Source: Biomphalaria glabrata (taxonomy: Eukaryota; Mollusca; Gastropoda; Planorbidae). Taken from it: a DNA stretch of 64,000 nucleotides. Positions within the stretch are counted from its first letter, which is position 1. Each line of letters starts with the position of its first letter. Made by a program: the position numbers and the translations under genes. Below, in pieces: positions 54,301 to 64,000 of the stretch. The stretch spans positions 34,131,769-34,195,768 of the forward strand of contig NC_074719.1 of NCBI RefSeq assembly GCF_947242115.1, written 5' to 3'. A model generated the notes under the pieces. That model was not told the origin of the DNA, ran no database searches, and worked only from the letters and a program-made list of their open reading frames with translations.

Positions 54301-57300
54301 TACATTGCCCGGACTGTTTCTATAAAAGCAGAAAATTTGTCTTTTTTTCGACTATATTAACAACGAGTCTTAATTGAATAAAGAATTTCCTTGAGAAGAT
54401 GGAAATGTTATGTAATTCAAACTCATTGGCGAAAGTACAACTGCAGTGTCAAAAAAGTTCATAAATATTTTAGCAAAATACGTAATTGATATTAAAGTCA
54501 GAAGGACTGTAGGCACCTTTGTATTTTGTTTGACAACACACCTGATATAGCACACCTGACAAGCATACACTGATCAGATTCAGAAGTTATAATATTTTGA
54601 GGGAGACAAAAAATGCTGGAATCATGGAGGAGTACAGGAACTTATTAAAAACCAACAGAACAGCTATTTAATAGATGTATATAATATTCCCTCAACCTAT
54701 ATGCTCGAGGTGGCTGAGCGGTAAAGCGCTTGGGGGTCCCGGGTTCGAATCTTGGTGAAGAATGAGATTTTTAATTTCGGGATCTTTGGGCATCTCTGAG
54801 TCCATCCAGCTCTAGTGGGTACCTGACATTAGTCTGGGAAAAGTAAATGCGGTTGGTCGCTGTGCTGGCCACATGACACCCTCGTTAACCGTAGGGCACA
54901 GAAACAGCTGAACTTTATATCATGTGACCTATACACCACAAGATCTGAAAGGGGAACTTTTTATAATGTGTTCGAGTTTGTTTTTTTTCAGAAAAAGGCT
55001 TTTTCGTCCTGAAGCTATAGCCACTAGAGATATCTTTTAATTTAACTATCTTTGCTTTTTTTTTTGGGGGGGGGGGGGGGGGAATATGTCCTTGAAGGCC
55101 AGAGATACACAAGACTAGGCCTATCTTTAAAATAGGTTGACAAAGTGGTGACTAATTAAACCTTTTCTTTAACAAAAGCTTTACACGTTAGCGCAAAGTG
55201 TTCTAAAAAAAAAGCACTATGATTCAGAAGACAAAAAAAATATTAAAAACAAGAAGAAAAAGATATACACATCAAAACAACATACTTTATATGTATTAAA
55301 ATCAAATTTTTGGCTAATCTTTTGTTGTTGTTTTTTTAAATAATATTGTATAAAGTTTTGTAACGCTATTTAATATAGAGAAATAATTGCTATCAACTTT
55401 TCATTTAATCTCAGAATTACTTTGTAAAGAGACTGGTAATCTGAGTGTGAAGTGTTTTAAAGACTGTCCTCATATTATAGGTAAAGATTTAAAATGTTGT
55501 TGTTTGAATATATCATATATAGAAACATCAATAAATCAGTCTTAGTTCTTAATCTTAAAACTACACCAACACTAATATCTATCATTATGCTGTGACAATA
55601 TTATCTCATTACCAGGTCATCATGAACAGCAAATATCAGAAGGTGGAGAGGCTGACCTATATATACATTTGGAAAGCTGTAAAAAAAATCCAGGTCATAC
55701 CAAGTTCGTACCTATTGATACTTTCACTCTAGAGCATCTACCTGAGATTCACCGTTACATTGACTTATATGCATTGATTAGGTCTGCAGCTGACCTGACA
55801 GTGAGAGTGAGTGTCACTATGACGAGTCCAGACAGACCAGAGTTCTGGCCAAACACAAACATCCCATATTTTTTGTATCACGTGAGAGAAAGTGAAAGTC
55901 TAAGAACAGGAAGCGGAAGAGTCAGCAGAGTTGTGAAAGGGAAAGAAGAAATGTGTCAGTGTACACAATGCAAACTCTCAGCCAGCCCAAACAAAGATTG
56001 GTGGACTATCACAGTATGGACAGCGGCCAGTTTAGTGTTTGACGAGACTGAGGCGAATCACACGAGCTTGAGATTCTTTTACGACAAGACAGATAACCCA
56101 GAGATCACTGTCACAGTTGTCGTTCGTGAGCTGCTCAAAGACGTTAGCGTAGACTATTGTGTCTTTGACTGCGTGACTTGTGACAAGACTCTTGTGGACA
56201 AACTTGAGCCACTGGTACAAAAATGTGACGATCTTTACCTCAAAGTAAACGAGAAGTACAAAAAAACGAAAGACATTCATCAGTTGATGTTCATTGTGTC
56301 ACACCCGCACGGATGTACTAAAAGGTTGAGTATTGGCCGATGGCAGAAGAAATACTTAATGGGAAATCGTTCTAAGAAATATACTTACTTCACGTGTACA
56401 TGTCCAGGTAGCAGTGGAGCCAGTGTCTATTGTCTAGGCCCGGGGTCGGCAACCTGCGGCTCGCGAGCCACATGCGGCTCTTTGGATGTGAAGCTGCGGC
56501 TCTTTCGTTCCATACGCAAATATTATTTATTTTATCGAAATTTTTTTTCTCAAAAAGTTCTGAATCGTTTAACGAGGATTAGGAACTGATTCTATCTTCA
56601 GCCACTTGTAGTCGCTTTTCACCACACCACCCATTACACGCGTCGTCACTGTAATCAGTCCGTCGGAAGCTCTTGAATGACGCCGTCGTCTGATGCTTCT
56701 ATGTACGCTTTAATTCGCTTTTGGCTGTGACGTATAGTTTATTGTTTCAGGTAAATGAGTTAGAAGCGATGAGCTGAATGTTAAACCACAAGGAAATAGA
56801 AACCCAGCTGATGTTAGGGTAGAAGATTAGCCTTCTTTTGAAAAAAAAATTATTGCAGAAGAGCGGTAAGTTACTTTTTTATTAAATGTCTAAAGAAATA
56901 TCGCGATAATATCAGTGCAACTGTTGACACGAATTACTTCAGCAGTTACAAAAAATAAATAATTCAAAGATGAATTTGTTGACAGTTTTCTATGACAGTT
57001 ATAAAGAATTACAAACTAACAAACTCATTCTAGCATTACTAGTAAATCAACACATATAGTAACGGAATCCACATTGATCCATTTGAAATTGATACTGGCT
57101 TTCTAGAAATGCCATTGATTGAAAGTAAAACTTTGTGGATTTGAATATTTAAAGAGTTGAAAAGCAAGTTGGAAGAGTTGTAAGTCCAGAAATGCATGTA
57201 CGTAACGCAACAAGTGGACATTTTTAAAAAATGCCGCGAGTTGATTCGGCGCAAGGAATAATCTTCCCGTTTGCAACATTGAGGTGAAGATGTTGGCATA

Positions 57301-57886
57301 TCGAGTGCTTATTCGGATCTACATATTCGTCCGAGCAAGCGTTCTTTTGCATGATATTATTAAAAGTAAGAAGTCAACAAACAAATGAAAATTTAGAGTC
57401 GTGTTTGAAACTAAAAACAATAAGTTATGAGCCAAATGTATACAAAATTTCTAAAACCAAAGCCATCGCTCCCATTGAATTTGTTTGCTTAATTGCTTGT
57501 TATTGAAGTACAAGTTAGTGTAACAAATAAAATGTTTAACTGCTTTATTGGCTACCAACATAAACAAAACTATTATCTAATAATGCCATATATATATATA
57601 TTATCTACCTTTGCTGTGAAAACACTACTTAGGCCTATATATGAATAAATAAATATTTTGTCTTTTGAAAAGATTCTTTTTTTTTTCATAAAAACAATAG
57701 TAATGTGAGTACTATGTGTTGTTGGCAAGAAAAAAAAAAAAAAGTGGCTCTTTCAAATTTAAAAATTTTGTAAATTGTAATTTTTGGCTCTTCCGACTCA
57801 AAAGGTTGCCGACCCCTGGTCTAGGCTGTGATTGGCGAATCCATAGCGGAAGTCTAGACTCGGGACTTAATTATAGCAGTGCTTAG
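48390..57886 (+). CDS. Copy C: coiled-coil plus degenerate trypsin-like protein, last exon split by a transposon
   Basis: Exons: 48390-48488, 49304-49421, 51237-51320, 52435-52748, 52975-53113, 55415-55480 and 55616 onward. Phases match copy B exon by exon; exon 51237-51320 has no counterpart found in B, and B's 21651-21713 has none found here, and both are 1-1 phase cassettes. Exon 52435-52748 is the main coiled coil. A 1379-bp hAT element (56440-57818) sits in the last exon. The present frame runs 50 codons into it and stops at 56587-56589 (597 aa predicted). The original last 20 codons survive beyond it (57827-57886, stop TAG). The ATG directly follows an acceptor. Confidence 0.83.
48789..48940 (+). 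repeat. SINE family 2 copy
   Basis: GGTCGTGCGGTTTGCGCGCT and GAGGGTTCAAACCCTGCCCG form the tRNA-like head, followed by CATCCCCCGTCGTCCTGCGG and GAGGTTTGGACTAGGAAG. It lies in intron 1 of copy C. Confidence 0.85.
50490..50750 (+). repeat. LINE 3' fragment nested in the 49458-51126 element
   Basis: It matches the complement of 19620-20010: AAATGTGGCTCAACAAAGAT, GTTGTGACAGAGCGTCGCAT, GACATGTTTTCCGACA and CGAACGGCGCGAGAGG. Same family as 1235-1710 and 19610-20330. Frames are broken. Confidence 0.75.
50850..51042. repeat. GC-rich repeat plus (CA)n(TA)n microsatellite
   Basis: GGGGCTTCGCCCCGC and GGGGGAGCGCTGCGAATTCC, then CCCAGACCCCC, recur in related form at about 30515-30540. The CA/TA run at 50995-51040 ends in a G-run. 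Non-coding. Confidence 0.6.
52055..52190 (+). repeat. AAGCTT-ended dispersed repeat, partial
   Basis: It has GGGGCAATGAATAATTGTGC, TTTCAACTTGATTCAAGAAT, GTGGGAGATA and CCCGACAGACAGGCAGA. Only the right half of the family consensus is present. Intron 3 of copy C. Confidence 0.6.
53260..53460 (-). repeat. SINE family 1 fragment joined to another repeat edge
   Basis: Bases 53325-53370 are the complement of the SINE-1 end (CATCATCTGCCCTATAGATT, GCAAGGTCTGAAAGAGG). Next to it, CAGTGACGTCACTAGGAGGT at 53370 looks like one end of an inverted-repeat transposon; its other end was not found. Confidence 0.5.
53720..54600 (+). repeat. Intronic block, possible DNA-transposon relic
   Basis: Scattered frames (an open 60 codons at 53941, and AENLSFF, STTAVSKKFINILAK and RRTVGTFVF nearby) vaguely recall a pogo/Tigger-type DDE transposase with many breaks. 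I cannot confirm this; it is in the intron after copy C exon 52975-53113. Confidence 0.2.
54706..54965 (+). repeat. SINE family 1 copy
   Basis: GAGGTGGCTGAGCGGTAAAG and CCCGGGTTCGAATC (head), GGGTACCTGACATTAGTCTG, GGCCACATGACACCCTCG and ATCTGAAAGGGGAAC (body). The anticodon-loop part of the head is shortened. Confidence 0.85.
55616..56439 (+). CDS. Copy C last exon (host part): PA-clan-like domain with Ser at the His site
   Basis: In order: ADLTVRVSV, RTGSG, CQCTQC, WTAASLVFD, FFYD, VDYCVFDCVTC, SHPHGCTK, PGSSGASVYCLG. Compared with copy B, the residue at the catalytic His position is Ser (TAAS), the putative Asp (VDYC) and Ser (GSSGA) remain, and GAPVY has become GASVY. After the transposon, CDWRIHSGSLDSGLNYSSA aligns with the copy B tail CLHYHSGSLKSGLCYSNYG. 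Loss of the His in both copies argues against simple decay of one copy. Confidence 0.72.
56440..57818 (+). mobile_element. hAT element inserted in the last exon of copy C
   Basis: The target duplication GTCTAGGC is perfect (56432-56439 and 57819-57826). Terminal repeats are CCGGGGTCGGCAACCTGCGG and the complement of CAGGGGTCGGCAACCTTTTG. On the + strand around 57220-57480 broken frames recall a hAT/ZBED-type transposase C-terminus (NIEVKMLAYRVL, then a region like ENLESCLxLKTxNYEPN). With many stops and 1.38 kb in total, it cannot make its own transposase. Confidence 0.92.
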
Positions 57887-59017
57887 TACATATTTGTTAC
57901 AGAGCTAATATCAAATCACTCTGTCTGTCTGTGTGTCTGTTTGTGAGTCTGACCAAAAGTTTGTACACGTTATTTCTCCAACAAATCTTGGATCAAGCTG
58001 AAATTTAACAAAGAGATTTAATTACAATGGAGTTGATACTCTTAATTAACAATTCCATTACTTTGCAAGTTCTTCAGGAAATGCCATCGCGTGTTTGTTA
58101 TGGAGTGTGTTTCTATGATGACTTTGGGAAGAGGCTAGCAAATAATGCAACATAGATGGCGTTGTCGTCATTTGAGCTTAGTTAGGAGACGACTCCAGAA
58201 CGTGAGTCTGAAAGGTTGTGTTATTGTAGTGAGTTTAAGTTTGTTAAAGAGTACTATTGCTAAAGTCTAGTAAAAAAAAAAAAAATTTTACATCATCTCG
58301 ATTTTGTCTACATTATAAATAAATTTCTATTTTTGTATTTTTCACAAGAAAGTTATTCAAGTTATTTGAAGTTTTAATAGTTAAGATACATTACGCCTAC
58401 ACCGGTTTAGTTGTCTACCAGCGGTTTGATGCTACAAGTCAAAGACCGGTAACAACAATAGTGCTTCCTTTTGAATTAGAGAATGGTTGGAAAGTATCTC
58501 TAGAATAATTGTTCTTTGGACATAGCGACAAACCCATTTCTTACACCTGTCTGAATTTTTCGCTTTACCTTTTCTATAAGATTTTATCCATTTTCATAAT
58601 AGAATTTTTCGACGCTTTTACTTCCAACATTTGCTAGATTCGCCCTTTGAGGGGCAATAATTCTAATAGTTCCTATTTAAGGTCTTTAGTGGAAACATAA
58701 ACTCACGCAAGAATCGCATGCACTTATTCTGCGCAGTCATCACCCCAGTCGCTCAACCGTCTGAATAATATTAAAAACAATAAATAAAAAACAATACCTA
58801 TGCACCTATGTTGCTTGGCTTGTCAAATTGAAGCGTGGTGAAAATCTCAGCAAGTAAACAGAGACAATGATTGAGGGAGACTTTCCGTGCTATCATTGTG
58901 TTCTAGAAATATGCTTCTTTTTGTGGGCTTGCGTTTAAAGAAAAAAGTATTTCTCATCTATTAAAAAACAAGTTACTAAATAATATTTCAAGCCAGCACG
59001 AAACATTTCGTGGAAGA
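57887..59017. other. Downstream flank of copy C
   Basis: Bases 57905-58040 are an inverted AAGCTT-family repeat (CTGTCTGTCTG, TACACGTTATTTCTCCAACA, TTGGATCAAGCTGAAATTT). An AATAAA lies at 58316. Nothing else was recognised. Confidence 0.5.
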
Positions 59018-61590
59018 GTCACAGCCAAGTAGTTAAAGAGCCACAGCCAAATAGTCAAAGAGTCAGCCAAATAGTCAAAGAATCACAGCCGAATAGTCAG
59101 AGTCACAGCCAAGTAGTCAATTAGCAACGGCCAAATAGCCAAAGCGCCACAGCCAAGTAGTCGAATAGCCACAGCCAAATAGTCAAAGAGCCATAGCCAA
59201 GTAGTCAAAGAGCCACAGCCAAGTAGTCTAATAGCCACAGCCAAGTAGTCTAATAGCCACAGCCAAGTAGTCAAAGAGCCACAGCCAAGTAGTCTAATAG
59301 CCACAGCCAAGTAATCAAAGAGCCACAGTCAAGTAGTCTAATAGCCACAGCCAAGTAGTCAAAGAGCCACAGCCAAATAGTGAAAGCGCCACAACCGAGT
59401 AGTCTAATAGCCACAGCCAAATAGTGAAAGCGCCATAGCCGAGTAGTCAAAGAGCCACAGCCAAGTAGTCAAAGAGCCACAGCCAAGTAATCAAAGAGCC
59501 ACAGTCAAGTAGTCTAATAGCCACAGCCAAGTAATCAAAGAGCCACAGTCAAGTAGTCTAATAGCCACAGCCAAGTAATCAAAGAGCCACAGCCGAGTAG
59601 TCTAATAGCCACAGCCAAGTAATCAAAGCGCCACAACCGAGTAGTCTAATAGCCACAGCCAAATAGTGAAAGCGCCATAGCCGAGTAGTCAAAGAGCCAC
59701 AGCCAAGTAGTCAAAGAGCCACAGCCAAGTAGTCAAAGAGCCACAGCCAAGTAGTCAAAGAGCCACAGCCAAGTAGTCAAAGAGCCACAGCCAAGTAGTC
59801 AAAGAGCCACAGCCAAGTAGTCTAATAGCCACAGCCAAATAGTGAAAGCGCCATAGCCGAGTAGTCAAAGAGCCACAGCCAAGTAGTCTAATAGCCACAG
59901 CCAAGTAGTCTAATAGCCACAGCCAAGTAGTCTAATAGCCACAGCCAAGTAGTCAAAGAGCCACAGCCAAGTAGTCAAAGAGCCACAGCCAAGTAGTCAA
60001 AGCGCCACAGCCAAGTAGTCAAAGAGCCACAGCCAAGTAGTCTAATAGCCACAGCCAAGTAGTCTAATAGCCACAGCCAAGTAGTCTAATAGCCACAGCC
60101 AAGTAGTCAAAGAGCCACAGCCAAGTAGTCTAATAGCCACAGCCAAGTAGTCTAATAGCCACAGCCAAGTAATCAAAGAGCCACAGCCAAGTAGTCTAAT
60201 AGCCACAGCCAAGTAGTCTAATAGCCACAGCCAAGTAATCAAAGAGCCACAGCCAAGTAGTCAAAGAGCCACAGCCAAGTAGTCTAATAGCCACAGCCAA
60301 GTAGTCTAATAGCCACAGCCAAGTAGTCTAATAGCCACAGCCAAGTAATCAAAGAGCCACAGCCAAGTAGTCTAATAGCCACAGCCAAGTAGTCTAATAG
60401 CCACAGCCAAGTAGTCTAATAGCCACAGCCAAGTAGTCTAATAGCCACAGCCAAGTAGTCTAATAGCCACAGCCAAGTAGTCTAATAGCCACAGCCAAAT
60501 AGTGAAAGCGCCATAGCCGAGTAGTCAAAGAGCCACAGCCAAGTAGTCAAATAGCCACAGCCAAGTAGTCTAATAGCCACAGCCAAGTAGTCTAATAGCC
60601 ACAGCCAAATAGTCTAATAGCCACAGCCAAGTAGTCAAAGAGCCACAGCCAAGTAGTCAAAGAGCCACAGCCAAGTAGTCTAATAGCCACAGCCAAATAG
60701 TCAAAGAGCCACAGCCAAGTAGTCAAAGAGCCACAGCCAAGTAGTCAAAGAGCCACAGCCAAGTAGTCAAAGCGCCACAGCCAAGTAGTCAAAGAGCCAC
60801 AGCCAAGTAGTCAAAGAGCCACAGCCAAGTAGTCAAAGAGCCACAGCCAAGTAGTCTAATAGCCACAGCCAAGTAGTCTAATAGCCACAGCCAAGTAGTC
60901 TAATAGCCACAGCCAAGTAGTCTAATAGCCACAGCCAAATAGTGAAAGCGCCATAGCCGAGTAGTCAAAGAGCCACAGCCAAATAGCCAAAGCGCCACAG
61001 CCAAGTAGTCGAATAGCCACAGCCAAATAGTCAAAGAGCCACAGCCAAGTAGTCTAATAGCCACAGCCAAGTAGTCTAATAGCCACAGCCAAGTAGTCTA
61101 ATAGCCACAGCCTAATAGTCTAATAGCCACAGCCAAGTAGTCTAATAGCCACAGCCAAGTAGTCTAATAGCCACAGCCAAGTAGTCTAATAGCCACAGCC
61201 AAATAGTGAAAGCGCCACAGCCAAATAGTCTAATAGCCACAGCCAAGTAGTCTAATAGCCACAGCCAAGTAGTCTAATAGCCACAGCCAAATAGTCTAAT
61301 AGCCACAGCCAAGTAGTCTAATAGCCACAGCCAAATAGTGAAAGAGCCACAGCCAAATAGTCTAATAGCCACAGCCAAGTAGTCTAATAGCCACAGCCAA
61401 GTAGTCTAATAGCCACAGCCAAGTAGTCTAATAGCCACAGCCAAATAGTGAAAGCGCCACAGCCGAGTAGTCAAAGAGCCACAGCCAAGTAGTCAAAGAG
61501 CCACAGCCAAGTAGTCAAAGAGCCACAGCCAAGTAGTCAAAGAGCCACAGCCAAGTAGTCAAAGAGCCACAGCCAAGTAGTCAAAGCGCC
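59018..61590. repeat. 2.57-kb minisatellite, 22-bp unit, about 115 copies
   Basis: The unit is GCCACAGCCAAGTAGTC plus TAATA or AAAGA. Three main variants (TCTAATA, TCAAAGA, and GTGAAAGCGCCATAGCCGA) are ordered in repeated higher-order blocks. On the - strand the 22-bp unit has no stop in most phases, giving LLGCGSLTTWLWLLDYL-like frames; these are repeat artefacts. Confidence 0.97.
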
Positions 61591-61995
61591 ACAGTTTGCG
61601 ACTACTCTATCACATATGCTTCATGTATTCGTTCCTAAAAAATGAGCTCGAGAATCACCGTTGTCTTTCTACTGAGAAGGGTTTTTTAAAAAACTCTTGT
61701 GAAGTTGATATATAACATTGAGTCATTACTTTGTATTATTTGTCAAGGGCGTTAGATACATTATGGCTCAATTTGGATTCAGTCACACTCCGATTACTTT
61801 AGAGGGGGCAGCTTCAAATTCCTGTATCCGGGCCCAGGAGAAATTAAAAAATATATGCTGTTAAGGCTAAAAACTATTTTCAAAGACCAAACCAGCTCTT
61901 GTGTATGTAGTAGAATTACTTCTTTTGATAACGTTATTTTAATTTTTTTAAACGTTTTGGTCCTATAGTGGCCTATAGGAATTTGAGAGCAAGTA
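61591..61995. other. Spacer between two minisatellites
   Basis: No gene or repeat was recognised. Confidence 0.5.
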
Positions 61996-61997
61996 CG

Positions 61998-62594
61998 TAA
62001 CATAAACAGTCTAAGTATAAGACATACAGAACATAAAACAGTCTAAGTCTAAGACATACAGAACATAAAACAGTCTAAGTCTAAGACATACAGAACATAA
62101 AACAGTCTAAGTATAAGACATACAGAACATAAAACAGTCTAAGTCTAAGACATACAGAACATAAAACAGTCTAAGTCTAAGACATACAGAACATAAAACA
62201 GTCTAAGTCTAAGACATACAGAACATAAAACAGTCTAAGTCTAAGACATACAGAACATAAAACAGTCTAAGTATAAGACATACAGAACATAAAACAGTCA
62301 AACTATAAGACATAGAGAACATAAAACAGTCTAAGTATAAGACACACAGAACATAAAACAGTCTAAGACATACAGAACATAAAACAGTCTAAGTATAAGA
62401 CACACAGAACATAAAACAGTCAAACTATAAGACATACAGAACATAAAACAGTCTAAGTATAAGACACACAGAACATAAAACAGTCTAAGTATAAGACATA
62501 CAGAACATAAAACAGTCTAAGTATAAGACACACAGAACATAAAATAGTCTAAGTATAAGACACACAGAACATAAAATAGTCTAAGTCTAAGACA
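61998..62594. repeat. Minisatellite, about 31-bp unit, about 19 copies
   Basis: CATAAAACAGTCTAAGT, then (A/C)TAAGACATACAGAA, is repeated head to tail. Variants include ACACACAG for ACATACAG and two CAAACTATAAG units. Confidence 0.95.
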
Positions 62595-62879
62595 AAGTCA
62601 ATGTGAATCATTCATAACGTGGATAAAAGAATAAAAAAAATGTTGACATGACTCGCTAAGATCGTCTGAATGATATATCACGTGGTTCTTATCAGGATTC
62701 AGATACAAAAGTAACAACAATATCAAGAGTTATCTGACAAAAAAAAAACATCAAAAATTTTACAAGAAAATGAGAATGATAGAGAGTAGTAAATACCGAG
62801 TCCTATCTCGCCTGTTTTGATAAAGCAAGACTTTAAAACAATAATATGTTTGTCTAGCAAAATGTACACTATTTTATGA

Positions 62880-63020
62880 AGGTTTTAAGAAACAACTCTG
62901 CGATATTTGTGGACTAAAGTGTCTCTCCAAAATAGGGCTCCACAGCCACACGAGGAAGTGTGCGAGATGAACCATAGTCGTTCTACAACTGAAGGAGGCC
63001 AACCAAGAAACAACGCCAGT
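62880..63020 (+). repeat. LINE 3' end with zinc finger
   Basis: Bases 62893-62970 translate to LCDICGLKCLSKIGLHSHTR, then KCAR and a stop, the C-terminal CCHC-type finger typical of many animal LINE ORF2 proteins. A short 3'UTR ends near CCAACCAAGAAACAAC. Everything upstream of the finger is missing. The 89-codon frame overlapping it is a shadow. Confidence 0.75.
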
Positions 63021-63700
63021 GAGAACACCTTTAACTTCAGTATGGTGTATTATTTAATTTCATTTCTGTATTCTTTATATTTTTTAAAGAAAAAAATGAA
63101 TACACGATTAAAAAGAGAAATTATTTTATCACACAGACTCAGGCTGCACACCAGAACGAAAAAGTGCCTATTGTGAACTAGCGCATTATTCAAATCAGCA
63201 TCACAAATGTATGCTGTGAAATGTTATTAACATTAAACAAAGAGAGAAGCAGTGTCTTTTAGTTGGGAGACAGAGACTGTCCACAGTCAACTGGCTTTGA
63301 AGGCGAGAAACTAGCGGGTTAAAAAGCAGACAACTCTAGGAAAGATTAACTGTAAAAGAGGATGTGGCTATCTATTTACTGGTGACATGAGATTATCAAA
63401 AACGTAGATAGCAGTCTTGGTCTTGCTTTTATTTCCTAAAAAAGACAGACTGACAAACAGGCTTCACAAAAACAAAAGCGGTTTTCCCGTAAGGAGGGAG
63501 CCGCTAAAATAAAAGATGTATTGTTTGCATCATAATTAATGAATACTTTCACATTTTTAGAAGTAGAAATTACTCTAAATCATTTGAAAAGATACATGAA
63601 AATACAACTTTCAAAAACATATCAGTTTTGTTTTAATCCTTTCCTGCTGAATTCCCAAACCGCTTTTTCATTCCATTATTTTGTAGTGTTAAATCATTGC
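63021..63700. other. Intergenic stretch
   Basis: Bases 63440-63510 end in GGAGGGAGCCGCTAAAATAAA, like the edge of the repeat at 8070. No gene was seen. Confidence 0.45.
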
Positions 63701-64000
63701 AAGGAGTCTACTGATCATACTCTTCTATTCATTTTGAGTAATCCTTGTACAATTAAACTCTACTATTGATTTCGAGTCCAGTGGTCCTTGTACAATCAAC
63801 CTTTTCTAATGATTTCGAGTGATCCTTGTACAATCAAATTCTTCAATTGATTTAGAGTGATCCTTGTACAATCAAACTCTACTATTAATTTCGAGTGATC
63901 CTTGTACAATCAAATTCTTCAATTGATTTAGAGTGATCCTTGTACAATCAAACTCTACTATTAATTTCGAGTGATCCTTGTACAATCAAATTCTTCTATT
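63700..64000. repeat. Minisatellite, 38-bp unit in dimers, runs off the window
   Basis: GAGTGATCCTTGTACAATCA followed by AACTCTACTATTAATTTC or AATTCTTCAATTGATTTA alternates, making a 76-bp higher-order unit. The first two units are more diverged. Confidence 0.93.

Noticed and set aside
59083-60242. Open frames on the - strand with LLGCGSLTTWLWL-like repeats
   Set aside because: They are translations of the 22-bp minisatellite, with no start context, splice sites or conserved domain.

Overview
The window looks like nuclear DNA of a gastropod mollusc, most likely a freshwater pulmonate snail such as a planorbid. Genes are split by GT..AG introns, non-coding DNA is AT-rich, and there are many tRNA-headed SINEs and minisatellites. 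A near full-length I-clade LINE resembles the Nimbus elements described from Biomphalaria. No species can be named from the sequence alone.

Three copies of one gene family lie in tandem on the + strand: copy A (1-654, cut by the window edge and short at its 3' end), copy B (3547-24327, complete, about 530 residues) and copy C (48390-57886, complete apart from a transposon in its last exon). B and C have matching exon phases: five to six short exons for a helical, coiled-coil N-terminal half, then one large last exon. The last exon has the layout of a trypsin-like (PA clan) fold: a TGSG strand, a TAAxxV motif, an Asp strand, SHPHG, then G(C/S)SGA with the Ser kept. The residue at the catalytic His position is Asn (A, B) or Ser (C), so these look like pseudoproteases. 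This is the best candidate for an undescribed system here.

A complete Toll-like receptor gene lies on the - strand between B and C (34324 down to 24582, six coding exons, 952 residues). It has a signal peptide, LRR ectodomain, LRR-CT, one membrane segment and a TIR domain spread over three exons. It converges tail-to-tail with copy B, and the two poly(A) signals are 9 bases apart.

Much of the rest is mobile or repetitive DNA: a 5.56-kb Nimbus-like LINE with an 11-bp target duplication (38938-44493); three elements with 8-bp target duplications and hAT-type ends (44632-46832, 49458-51126, 56440-57818), the last inside the coding exon of copy C; two SINE families; several broken LINE pieces; a dispersed AAGCTT-ended repeat that hosts a 1.65-kb CAGA-rich array; and large minisatellites, including a 2.57-kb array of 22-bp units at 59018-61590. 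An unidentified small gene candidate and an inverted duplication of its promoter region lie within the largest intron of copy B.
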